This document shows, piece by piece, positions 35,201 through 45,237 of a stretch of DNA of 64,000 nt. The notes under the pieces were generated by a model. That model was given only the letters and a program-made list of their open reading frames with translations. It was not told where the DNA came from and ran no database searches. The DNA lies in NCBI GenBank assembly GCA_905132765.1, contig CAJHQP010000240.1, positions 62,001-126,000 of the forward strand. Direction: 5' to 3'. Position 1 is the first letter of the stretch, and every line of letters starts with the position of its first letter. The position numbers were made by a program, and so were the translations under genes. This stretch comes from Moricandia arvensis (lineage: Eukaryota > Streptophyta > Magnoliopsida > Brassicales > Brassicaceae).

Positions 35201-38200
35201 TTTATTACATCCCAAGCATGAAGACCAACATCTTGAGCCTAAGACAACTCTTGGAGAAAGGTTATGATATTCGACTAAAGGATAATAACCTTACTCTAAG
35301 AGATAATGCAAATAATCTCATCACAAAAGTACCAATGTCAAGCAATAGAATGTTTGTCCTAAACATTCAAAATGACATTACACGATGTCTCAAGATGTGC
35401 TACAAGGAGGAGTCATGGCTTTGGCATCTTCGGTTTGGGCATCTAAACTTTGGAGGCTTAGAGCTACTTTCTAAGAAACAAATGGTGAGAGGATTACCTT
35501 GCATCAACCATCCAAATCAAGTGTGTGAAGGGTGTTTACTTGGAAAGCAATTCAAAATGAGTTTTCCAAAGGATTCGGAGACAAGAGCAAGAAAGCCATT
35601 AGAGCTCATACATACAGATGTATGTGGCCCAATCAAACCAAGCTCACTTGGTAAGAGTAACTACTTCCTTCTCTTTATTGATGATTTTTCAAGAAAAACA
35701 TGGGTTTACTTTTTGAAAGAAAAATCAAAAGTGTTTGAAAATTTCAAAAAGTTTAAAACCCAAGTTGAGAAGGAAAGTGGTCTTGTGATTAAGACCATGA
35801 GATCCGATCGGGGAGGAGAATTTATGTCCAAGGAATTTTTGAAGTATTGTGAAGATAATGGTATTCGAAGACAATTGACGGTGCCAAGAACCCCTCAACA
35901 AAATGGAGTAGCGGAAAGAATGAATAGGATTATTCTTGAGATGGCAAGAAGCATGCTCAAGAGTAAGAATCTACCAAAGGAGTTATGGGCAGAAGCAGTC
36001 GCGTGTGCGGTGTACATATCAAACCGATCTCCAACGAAGAGCGTTTCTGGAAAGACACCACAAGAAGCTTGGAGTGGAAGGAAGCCCGGTGTCTCACACC
36101 TAAGAGTCTTTGGAAGCCTTGCTCACGCTCATGTTCCAGACGAGAAGCGGAGCAAACTAGATGACAAAAGTGAGAAGTACATTTTCATTGGGTATGATGC
36201 TAACTCCAAAGGCTACAAACTCTACAATCCTGAAACAAAGAAGACAATTATAAGTCGGAATGTCATCTTTGATGAAGAAGGAGAATGGGATTGGAGATCA
36301 AATGATGAAGACTACAACTTCTTTCCATCTTTTGAAGAAGAGAACTTGGAGCAAACAAGAGAAGACCCAGCTACACCACCAACTTCACCAATACCAAGTT
36401 CTCAAGGAGATGAAAGCTCAAGTGAAAGGACTCCACGTTTTAGAAGTCTACAAGACATTTATGAGGTAACCAAAAATCAAGACAATCTCACTTTATTTTG
36501 CCTTTTTGCGGATTGCGAGCCTATGAACTTTGAAGAAGCTCAAGAAAAGAAGTCATGGAAAACTGCAATGGATGAAGAAATCAAGTCAATCCAAAAGAAT
36601 GATACATGGGAATTGGCTTCACTTCCTAATGGGCATAAGGCAATAGGTGTGAAGTGGGTGTACAAGGCAAAGAAGAACTCTAAAGGAGAAGTTGAAAGAT
36701 ACAAGGCGAGACTGGTGGCAAAAGGTTATAGTCAAAGAGCTGGAATCGACTATGATGAGGTATTTGCTCCAGTTGCTCGTTTAGAAACAGTTAGACTAAT
36801 CATTTCATTGGCAGCCCAAATGAGATGGAAGATACATCAAATGGATGTCAAATCTGCCTTCTTAAATGGAGACCTTGAGGAAGAAGTCTACATTGAGCAA
36901 CCACAAGGCTACATAGTCAAAGGTGAAGAAGACAAAGTCTTAAGGCTGAAGAAGGCACTTTATGGATTAAAGCAAGCACCAAGAGCATGGAACACTCGGA
37001 TTGATAAGTACTTCAAGGAGAAAGACTTCATCAAGTGTCCATATGAGCATGCACTTTATATCAAAACCCAAAACAATGATATATTGATTGCATGCTTGTA
37101 TGTGGATGACTTGATATTCACTGGCACCAATCCGATTATGTTTGAAGATTTCAAGATGGAGATGACAAAGGAGTTCGAGATGACTGATATTGGATTAATG
37201 TCATACTACCTTGGCATTGAAGTAAAGCAAGAAGAAAATGGAATCTTCATCACTCAAGAAGGATATGCTAAAGAAGTGCTTAAGAAGTTCAAGATGGAAG
37301 ACTCAAATCCAGTTTGCACACCAATGGAATGTGGAGTCAAGTTATCAAAGGAAGAAGAAGGAGAGAGTGTTGATCCAACACTCTTTAAGAGCTTAGTTGG
37401 AAGTCTACGTTATCTAACTTGCACAAGGCCCGACATCCTACACGCGGTTGGAGTTGTGAGTCGATATATGGAGCATCCAACAACAACTCATTTCAAGGCA
37501 GCTAAGAGGATCTTACGCTATATCAAAGGTACAATCAACTTTGGCTTGTATTACTCTATCTCTGACGATTACAAGCTTTTTGGATATAGCGATAGTGACT
37601 GGGGTGGAGACGTTGATGACCGGAAAAGCACAAGTGGCTTCGTATTTTTCATTGGAGAAACCGCTCTCACATGGATGTCAAAGAAGCAACCAATTGTTAC
37701 CCTCTCTACTTGTGAAGCGGAGTACGTAGCGGCTACTTCATGTGTTTGCCATGCTATTTGGTTACGAAACTTGCTAAAGGAGTTGAGCCTACCACAAGAG
37801 GAGCCAACGAAGATATTTGTTGATAACAAGTCGGCAATAGCATTGGCGAAGAATCCAGTCTTCCATGATCGAAGTAAGCACATTGATACTCGTTATCACT
37901 ACATTCGAGAATGTGTTGCCAAGATGGATGTGCAATTGGAGTATGTGAAGACAAATGATCAAGTAGCTGATATCTTCACCAAACCACTCAAGCGTGAAGA
38001 CTTTATCAAGATGAGGAGCTTACTCGGAGTAACCAAATCAAGTTTAAGGGAGGGTGTTGAAACATAAACTTGATTTGGGTTAATCATTGGGCTAATAATC
38101 TAATAATCATGTTAGCCCAAATTTGACCCAAGTTCTAGAATTTATCTAGAAAAATCTTCCACCTCCTTAAGATAAAAATCTAGATATTTTCATAGAATTA

Positions 38201-41066
38201 TCTAGATAATTAGAATAAAAATATCAAGATATTTTAGTAGAATTATCTAGATTTAAAAATAAAATATGTAAGATATTTTGTATTTTGGAGGCTATAAATA
38301 CCTCCACTCTCTTCTCATTTTGTATCATCCAAGTTTTCAAGAATCATCTAAGAAATAAGAAGTTTCCTCTTCATAAAATCTCTTCTCTTCAAACACTTAA
38401 ACACTTTCTCCATTTCTAATAAGTTTCTTATTCCAACATATGATTCTTTAATGGCAGGAAGTGATCATTGGTCCTGAAAATAGAACAGCAACTGCAAATG
38501 ATAATTTCCTCAAGGTCAATCTAATAGGAGATTTTGCTGGTTACACAAGCATTCCTTCTTTTGAGAACTACTTTCTTGCAATCCCAAGAGAGGTATAACT
38601 CCATATCCATTTAAAATCTTTTTATGTGCCCGTATGGTAAAGTAGTATTTTAAATAGGCGGCTGTAGAGGGACAACCAGGGAACTTAGGTGGAAACTACT
38701 CAATGTGGATGCTGCTTGAGAGAGTGAGGTTTACATTGGATGGCATAGAGTGTGACAAGATCGGCGTTGGCTATGAAGCTTTCAACAACCAACCAAGTTT
38801 CTGCAATGCACCAATTTGGAGTTGCTTGCATAATCAACTTTGGAACTTCCACGAGGTTAGTATAATGAAACATTGGTAGTGCGTGCCCCCAAATTTTGAA
38901 AAGCTAATATACATATGATATGATACATAAATGGCTAAATTATATAAAGAAGATCTACACTTAAATGTTTATAGCGTCTTAAATATCGTAGCCAGCCCTA
39001 TTAATAAGTTGTAATATTCTTTACCACCTTACTTGGTCATTGTTTCAACCAATAACAAGTTTATTTCAGGCAGATGTGAACCGGATAAACCGACACCAAT
39101 TTCCTTTGTATGGACTCGAAGGAAGATTTGAGAGGATTAATCAACATCCAGTTATGTTATACAAGCTTTTCATAGTAGCTAAATCGTAAAGATTTGTTGT
39201 TGGCTTATCAGATTTTTTCCCATTACATGATGAATACAGAATGCAGGGCCTCACTCGTTCTCCATAGGAGTCACAGAAACCCTCAACACCAATCTAATGA
39301 TCGAGCTAAGAGCTGATGATATAGAATACGTTTTCCAGAAGTAATACTAAAAAGTCTTCAACTTCTTTTTAATAATCTGATTATTAAGTAAAAGTAAGTA
39401 TGGTTTTGTAGGAGCCCTGGTAAGATCATAAACATCGATGTACCGACTTTCGAGGCACTTGCACAATTTGGAGTGGCTGCAGTCACAACCAAGAACACCG
39501 GTGAAGTAGAAGCCTCTTATAGCTTAACGGTACTACTTGTAAAAACTGAACCTTATCTGCCTCTTATAGCTTAACGGTACTACTTGTAAAAACTGAACCT
39601 TATCTTCTACTTGATTGTATTAATGGCATCCTTGTTTCCTCCTGTGCAGTTTGATTGCTCCAAAGGTGTGGCTTTCGTTGAGGTTACTAATTAACTTTCA
39701 CTGAATGTTATTATAATAACAATCATATTCTTAGAAGGAAAAATATAAAATTTTATACATTATTTCAGGAGCAATTCTTTATTGTAAAACCAAATGATGT
39801 TACAACTCGTTCTTTCAAGCTCTACCCAACGAAGGATCAGGCTGCAAAGTATATATGCACAGGTTATTTGATCTTTACCATTACAAGTAATAATCTCCCT
39901 TCTCTTACAAGTCCTTACATGCACAAAAACAGGACTGGATCTGGTTACAACCGGGTGAAACATTAGTCTTGACCATGAATAAACCCTTAAAAGAAATTAT
40001 AAAATTTCTTAAAAAAATGTTTAAGAGTTTTAGAATTTCAGATCCGGATCTATATAAAAATGCTAAGTTATCTTTGTGTGTAGCTATACTAAAGGATTCT
40101 CAGTTCAGCGAAGTAGACAGAGCCGAATGTCAGTTCATCACACCAGCTACCGTACTAGACAATGGAACTCAGGTGCGTTTCTCTACAGTTTTTTTTGTTC
40201 GGTTTCTTGATTAATGTTGATGTTATATATCCTTGACTGACAAGGTATCTATAAACGTGTAGGTTACTAATCCATTTCAAATTCCAGAGACTCTTCCTAA
40301 AGGTTTCTTTGAATCAATTAGGATGATGTGGACGAAACTCGTGAATGGTTTAGTCGATTTCATTACCGGAGAAACTTGCAGGTTACGTTACACACATCTT
40401 TCAGTTCCTCTTGAGAATGTAATAACTTGAAAAAATGAATCAACAATAATGTGCAGAAACAAATGCTCGAGTTTCTTCGACTTCAGCTGCCACATTCAAT
40501 ACGTTTGCTTAAGCTGGATGGTTATGTTCGGCCTCCTCCTCACTCTCATCCCAACCAGTAAGCATTTTCAAACCGCAACAATGATCACTATCATAACTAT
40601 AACACAAACTAACTGGCGGTTTTGTTTTTATATAAACCTCACAGCTTGTGTCCTTCTCTGGCTCTTGCACCAAAATGGACTCTTTGATCCATTATACGAT
40701 TGGTACGAAGATCATTTTGATTCAGACCATCGTAAATTGTTATTACACACCAGAGGAAACGCCTTAGACCACCGCCATAATCATCGTCCTCATCGACATG
40801 GTGTCAAAACACATAACCACCATCATCTTCGCAGAGCAAACCAGAGACACAAACACCATAATCATGGGCATGAGGACGACGATGTTGTGGTGAAGATGCT
40901 TGAACGTGACCACAACGACTCTCACTATTACAAACAACTTCACCGAGTCGACAAAGGTGGCAAGCAGAAGCAGCGTAGGCGAAGAGACAAGCACCGGATC
41001 ATCGTGCCACGTGATGTGCACGTGGACAAACGGAGGAGAGAGAGGCTAGTTAGGGAAGAGAGTTAA
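32244..41066 (+). CDS. HAP2: HAP2/GCS1 gamete membrane fusogen, intron 6 invaded by copia
   Basis: Seventeen exons: 32244-32429, 32497-32640, 32731-32819, 32963-33060, 33139-33199, 33287-33365, 38458-38592, 38658-38855, 39070-39150, 39240-39340, 39412-39529, 39650-39682, 39769-39862, 40084-40172, 40263-40381, 40457-40557 and 40645-41066. All junctions are GT-AG and in phase: 2148 nt, 715 aa (about 705 in Arabidopsis). It begins with a signal-like hydrophobic stretch, then a Cys-rich ectodomain (KSKLEKCEK, CCPCGPQ, SSCGDI), one membrane segment near residue 565, and a long His/Arg-rich cytosolic tail. HAP2 is the sperm-expressed class II fusogen that merges gamete membranes at fertilisation. 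The start is the first ATG of exon 1, after a GA-rich leader. Intron 6 is 5.09 kb because of the copia. Intron 11 contains a 47-bp duplication, and intron 16 is 87 nt and stop-free. Confidence 0.93.
33610..33993 (+). repeat. 5' LTR of the HAP2-intron copia
   Basis: This 384-bp repeat has a TATA box, tataaata, at 33848-33855, likely the element's own promoter. It ends 3 bp before the primer-binding site. Confidence 0.95.
34027..38067 (+). CDS. Copia Gag-Pol polyprotein, intact
   Basis: One frame of 1346 aa from the first ATG after the primer site; the stop falls 13 bp inside the 3' LTR. Domains in order: UBN2-type Gag (about 1-230), an Arg/Gly-rich segment, a CCHC zinc knuckle (CYRCGKFGHYASEC, from about 280), an aspartic protease with DSGAS (about 336), a GAG-pre-integrase (WHLRFGHL, about 466), integrase core with DVCGP and SDRGGEF (about 530 and 594), a reverse transcriptase with YVDD (about 1025), and RNase H (DSDWGG near 1190, ending near 1320). 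The order PR-IN-RT-RH defines Ty1/copia. No stop or frameshift is seen, so the copy may be capable of mobilising itself; that is inference. Its base composition and codon choice are typical of the AT-rich background. Confidence 0.96.
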   Translation: MASSGVPFQVPMLTKSNYDNWSLRMIAILGAHDVWEIVEKGFIEPENDGGLSQAQRDGLRDSRKRDKKALCLIYQGLDEDTFEKVAGVKTSKEAWEKLQTSYKGAEQVKKVRLQTLRGEFESLQMKEGELISDYFSRVLTVTNNLKRNGEKLDEVRIMEKVLRSLDSKFEHIVTVIEETKDLETMTMEQLLGSLQAYEEKRKKKEDIVEQVLKMRIDHKEESSRNNPRRGGSHFRGRGRGVNGRGWRPYEDNFNQRGESSSRVRGRGNAKSRYDKSNVKCYRCGKFGHYASECKTPNNNRVEEKSNYVEERSKEEDMLLMAYKKDETNEVNRWYLDSGASNHMCGNKSMFVELDESVKTNVALGDESKMEVKGKGNILIRLKNGDHQFISNVYYIPSMKTNILSLRQLLEKGYDIRLKDNNLTLRDNANNLITKVPMSSNRMFVLNIQNDITRCLKMCYKEESWLWHLRFGHLNFGGLELLSKKQMVRGLPCINHPNQVCEGCLLGKQFKMSFPKDSETRARKPLELIHTDVCGPIKPSSLGKSNYFLLFIDDFSRKTWVYFLKEKSKVFENFKKFKTQVEKESGLVIKTMRSDRGGEFMSKEFLKYCEDNGIRRQLTVPRTPQQNGVAERMNRIILEMARSMLKSKNLPKELWAEAVACAVYISNRSPTKSVSGKTPQEAWSGRKPGVSHLRVFGSLAHAHVPDEKRSKLDDKSEKYIFIGYDANSKGYKLYNPETKKTIISRNVIFDEEGEWDWRSNDEDYNFFPSFEEENLEQTREDPATPPTSPIPSSQGDESSSERTPRFRSLQDIYEVTKNQDNLTLFCLFADCEPMNFEEAQEKKSWKTAMDEEIKSIQKNDTWELASLPNGHKAIGVKWVYKAKKNSKGEVERYKARLVAKGYSQRAGIDYDEVFAPVARLETVRLIISLAAQMRWKIHQMDVKSAFLNGDLEEEVYIEQPQGYIVKGEEDKVLRLKKALYGLKQAPRAWNTRIDKYFKEKDFIKCPYEHALYIKTQNNDILIACLYVDDLIFTGTNPIMFEDFKMEMTKEFEMTDIGLMSYYLGIEVKQEENGIFITQEGYAKEVLKKFKMEDSNPVCTPMECGVKLSKEEEGESVDPTLFKSLVGSLRYLTCTRPDILHAVGVVSRYMEHPTTTHFKAAKRILRYIKGTINFGLYYSISDDYKLFGYSDSDWGGDVDDRKSTSGFVFFIGETALTWMSKKQPIVTLSTCEAEYVAATSCVCHAIWLRNLLKELSLPQEEPTKIFVDNKSAIALAKNPVFHDRSKHIDTRYHYIRECVAKMDVQLEYVKTNDQVADIFTKPLKREDFIKMRSLLGVTKSSLREGVET
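38055..38438 (+). repeat. 3' LTR of the HAP2-intron copia
   Basis: 384 bp, three differences from the 5' LTR (a c/a near position 80, a g/a near 200 and a t/a just after the TATA box). Its TATA box is at 38293-38300. Its last 25 bp contain ctaat and a pyrimidine-rich tract now lying just before the HAP2 exon 7 acceptor. Confidence 0.95.
39512..39605 (+). repeat. 47-bp tandem duplication across the exon 11 splice donor
   Basis: The unit starting gcctcttatagcttaacggt at 39512 recurs at 39559. The first copy holds the end of HAP2 exon 11 and its GT donor; the second copy repeats both inside intron 11. The copies look identical. Confidence 0.93.
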
Positions 41067-43959
41067 AACAGCTATTTGTTTCTTTTTCATGTCAGCAACA
41101 GCTATTGTTATGTGGAAAGAAACATTTGTATATGACAGTTACTACTAACACTACAATTTTCAACATTAATTGGGAAATATATATATGTAAGCTCAAGGAA
41201 TAGTGGAGACTGAAGCAATTAGACAAGAAGCGTTTGAAGTCTTTTAAGGATTAGACAGAAACAAACATATTGTCTCTAGACAGATCATAGAAAAGACACT
41301 GTGTTACTATATTATATAAATATAAATTATATATATTCCTGACCATCAATAAAAATACATATATAACAAATTATATACATTTAGTGATTTACAAGAGTAA
41401 TTTCTGACGAAAACGCCGAAAATTTTCAAGAAATTTCTAACGAATTTTTGAAGAATATAATATTCATCGGTATTTTTTCAGATTATATCTTAGGAATTTT
41501 TGACAAAAACATTTTTCGTTGGACGATGAAATACCGATGATTCCTAAACAAGATTGGAGAATTTGCCAAACATGACTCAAAACTTGATTTTAACCCTAAA
41601 AATATACTCAAATTTAAATCAAATGCAAAAGGAACCCATAAAATTATTGAAATATACAACCAATTCTTTATGACCAAACAAAAAAATCAGAATTCATTTT
41701 TAAGAATATACGCCCGTAAAGTTCTGAAAATTTATAAGTCTTATGAGGTTCAGGAAGACTTCCAAGAAGTCTTCTCATATAGTAGATCTTAAAAATAAGA
41801 AGTCTTCTCATATAGTAGATTTTAAATATAATTTATAATTTTTTTCTAAAAATATTTGATGTGGAAAAAATTGAAATCATGTAATTATAAACATTTGTAA
41901 ATGATATAAATTAAGATCTAATAAAATTGAATTATAACATATATGTGTTTAGTTTTGTGTATATTAAACACTTTAAAGTTGATTTTGGTAACATATGTTG
42001 TAGTATTATACGTATTCTTAAGATTAGATTTTGGAAGCTTCTTTTTTTTTTTGAAAATTAAATTTTGAATTATATGTGTTTAGTTTTGTGTACATTAAAC
42101 ATTTTTAAAATTGATTTTAAGTTTTATGAAGTCTTTGTTTCTAGTTAGATATTTTGAGTTAGAGTTTATGTGACTTAAATCTTCCAACAAATAATGCATT
42201 AGAAGATTTTCGCGGAAGTCTTCTGGACAAATAGTAAATTTAGGGTCTAGGAGGTCTTCTATAGAAGACTTATTTGAAAGTCTTCTGAAACGGAAATATT
42301 TAATTTTATTGGAATTTTTGTTTCTTTATATAAAGAAAAATTTACGCATTCTCTTTTTTCCTCTCAAATGGCTGCAACAAAAATGTAATGTTTCTCATTC
42401 CAAAACTCTTCAACCTCTCTCTAATCTCTTTGAACCTAAAAACACCAAACTTCATATCAATTTCTCATTTTGTATCTCATGTATTTCTCACTTATTTATT
42501 TTGTTTTTGCAGGTTTTCCATTACATAGTTTTCATCTTCCACTCTTTTAAAGGTAGATCTAAAAATCATATTTTTTGTCATTTGGTAACCTCTTTACATG
42601 GCTCTTACCTTTTGAAAACGTTTTTTGTTGTTTTAAGTTCTTACCTTATTTTTAAAAAATTCAATGTTTTGAAGCCATTTGAATGGATATGCAGATTTTT
42701 CAGATCTGAGATAGACTTGGAAGACTTCCAGGGAAGTCTCCAAGTCTGTCTTCCCAGAAGTCTTCTAACATTTAATGCACTAAAAGTCTTCTTGAAAGTT
42801 TTTTGGCGGAGTCTTCTCTCACTTCTCCTCTTTCATAACAAATTTGAGTCTTTTGGTAAGTCTTTATGGCAGAGTTTTGGTAAGTCTTTGGTTTCTTAAA
42901 ACTCTTACCCTTTTTTCCAAACTAAAACTCTCAAACCTCTCTTAAATCTGTTAGAACTTGAAAAACATCAAACTTTATATCAATTTATCATTTTTGTCTC
43001 ATGTCTTTCTCACTATTTCATCTTATTTTGTAGGTTTTCTATCACATAGTTCTCATCTTCTACAACTTTAAATGTAGAACTATGTTTTGGATATGTATTT
43101 TTGGATGTTTTTTTAAAGGTAGACATATTTCATCTTCCACTCGTTTCTCTGTTTTGAAGCTATTTGAACGTTTTTGGATTTGCAAATTTTTCAGATCTAA
43201 GTTGGACTTTAAAAGACTTATGAGAAGTCTTCTTGGCAGTTTTTAAAAACATAATGCGCTAGAAGACTTCCTGGAACTCTTCTGGCGGAGTCTTCTCCCA
43301 TGTCAAGTGGAGTCCAAGTTTTTTTGTGGAGGAATGATCTATAATAATTTTTTTATGGTTTGCTTTGTGATTTGTAGGTGTACTATTTTAATTGTGAATT
43401 CTTTTGTAAATCTAAAAAATATTAATAAAAAATTTGGTAAATATGTTCATGTCTACAATATTATCTTGCCAAAAATATTTGACATTATTGAAGTTATTGA
43501 TACAATTTTAATAGAAAACACACAAAAAATTAGTCAAATTTACTACAACTAAGGGAGAAGACTTTTCAAGAAAACTTAGCTAAATTCATAAAATATCAAA
43601 CAATACATAAGTTCAAACATATAACAGTTTCACTAGTGAATATTTATAACTTTATCTCTAAAACATAATCTTATATAAAGAGTATACATAAAACTCTTAG
43701 CGTATTTGTTATTAAATGATTTTGAACTATAAAAATATTTAATCATGAAGTTTAAGAGATTTGGGTATTAAAAAAAAAGCCAAAAACGTAATAAAATGTG
43801 CTTTATGTATTCCAAATTCTCTATACTCATGTTAGATTTAATATAACCAAAGTTCTTAAAGAACTAAAGAGGAACTATTATATCTGAGAAACTAATATTG
43901 ATTATTTGCATTTCGCCATGATCTTAGAAAAAAATTAAAGACTTTGACTAATATTTTGG
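41067..43959. other. AT-rich region after HAP2 with repeated, unidentified DNA
   Basis: 41067-41300 is the HAP2 3'UTR and terminator. 41395-41545 has phrases such as tttctgacgaaaacgcc and gaaatttctaacgaa typical of CACTA subterminal DNA. 41930-42120 holds two copies of a piece with 'atgtgtttagttttgtgt'. 42395-43330 is described separately. The rest is AT-rich. Open frames at 42309-42899 and 43307-43552 show no domain and are low-complexity. Confidence 0.5.
42395..43330. repeat. Two imperfect copies of a roughly 500-bp unit with GAAGTCTTC motifs
   Basis: 42395-42560 resembles 42925-43060 (shared ctcatgt-tttctcac, then ttttgcaggttttcc or ttttgtaggttttct, then tacatagtt or cacatagttctcatcttc). 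Each is followed by a stretch with gaagacttcc and ggcggagtcttctc. Related GAAGTCTTC phrases also occur at about 41770, 41800, 42220 and 42260. The intron-like junction inside each unit hints at a transcribed or exon-derived origin, but no protein is recognisable. Confidence 0.6.
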
Positions 43960-44009
43960 CACCACATTAGTTTTTTTTTTTTTTGAAACACAACTTGCAT
44001 TAAACCAAA

Positions 44010-44812
44010 TCAGACAAAGGTAGATGAGGCAATTAAGCCAAGTTCAACAAACAAAATATGTTTTGTTAAAACGTTTGTAGCAACATTGTTGTCCCCAAAG
44101 ATCCATTTAAACGCTATGAACTCAAAAGAAAAAGCAATCTCCCTAATATCACATAAGATGCCATAAAGGCCCGCTAGAGACGAGTTCATCTGGATGGCTT
44201 TAATCAGTACCACTGAATCGATTCGACTCTGATTCTTGATAGCCCCAGCTTTCTACACTTCAAGATGGCTTCTCGAATAGCCAGCCCCTCTTCAACTAGC
44301 GGCGAGCTCACATGGTGGGCAGGGGAAGAGTAGGAGGATACTCTATTGTGCTTTTCAACCGTCTAGTCTAGGCCTGCAATACACAAAGATTCATTCCAAG
44401 AAGCATATGTTTTGACCAAAACAGCTCCCTCTGGTAGGTTTACTGTGATTGGAGGAGCGCGAGCACCTTGAGGTAGTTGGTTTTGGCTGATGATCCATTC
44501 TCAGGCACTCACTATTGCCTTGAAGAGAGTCTCCTCTGCAGTGAATATTTTTCCATTAAAAACAAGGTTATTTCTTGCTGTCCAGATTTGCCACAAGATC
44601 CAAGGGTCCAAGGGTCTTTCTGAGACCTCAGAGGGCGGTAAGTTCTTCCTTAGTATTAGAGTACTCCATATGCTTCTCAAATCTATCGATCTGCCGTAAT
44701 CAATCTCGGGAAAAATAAGAGCTGAAATCCAAACCTGCTTCACGAAAGGACAATGAAAGAACATGTGATCTATAGATTCATGAAGATTGAAACTCTTGCA
44801 TATGCCTTCCAC
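44010..44812 (-). pseudogene. LINE zf-RVT and RNase H remnant
   Basis: HESIDHMFFHCPFVKQVW (44780-44720) is the zf-RVT motif found after plant LINE reverse transcriptases. KWIFGDNNVATNVLTKH (about 44112-44065) resembles the end of RNase H. Frames are interrupted between the two. Confidence 0.7.
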
Positions 44813-45237
44813 ATTGATTTGGCGAGCTCTAAGCGCTTCTCCGGCCGGAATGGCTCCGTGTATCGCTTTCCAGGCAAATAACTTTAATTTTGGGGATGTT
44901 TTCAGATTTCAGATGTTCTTTCTCTACTCAAAACTTGAATCCCCTTGAGAGATTTCCCTTTCTACTTTTCGGTTTGATAGAGCAGCCACATATCCCGTCT
45001 TGGTAGTGTAGTCTCCTGAAGTTGTGTTCAACCATGAAAGCTTATTCGGTGCTCCAGTAAGACTTGGTTTGATGGACATAATTCTCTGTTCTTCGAAAGG
45101 AAGGACTCGCTGAATCATTTATGTGTCCCAGTCTGTTTTTTTCGGTAGTACGAGATCAGCAACAGTAAGATTTTACAGGTGTTCAGGTGAAGGTCCCATT
45201 GGTTTAGTTGTGAAGAGACACTAAGCCAAAGTTTGTC

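Larger units (their letters stand above)
33610..38438 (+). mobile_element. Complete, coding-intact LTR/Ty1-copia retrotransposon in HAP2 intron 6
   Basis: Two 384-bp LTRs (33610-33993 and 38055-38438), TGTTGAAAC to TTCCAACA, differ at three positions by my reading. The 5-bp duplication tatga flanks the element (33605-33609 and 38439-38443). The primer site tggtatcagagc (33997-34008) matches initiator-Met tRNA, and a purine tract aagggaggg abuts the 3' LTR. One uninterrupted gag-pol frame fills the interior. It is in the sense orientation relative to HAP2, 14 bp of native intron (plus the duplicated 5 bp) before the exon 7 acceptor. Confidence 0.97.

Noticed and set aside
39969..40214. 81-aa frame MTMNKPLKEIIKF and onward
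   Set aside because: It is HAP2 intron 13 read through into exon 14; only the last part is real coding sequence.
40449..41066. 205-aa frame as a separate His-rich gene
   Set aside because: It is HAP2 exons 16 and 17 with the in-frame 87-nt intron retained.
42309..42899. 196-aa frame as a gene
   Set aside because: Phe/Leu/Ser-rich low-complexity translation of a repeated AT-rich block; not followed by recognisable domains.
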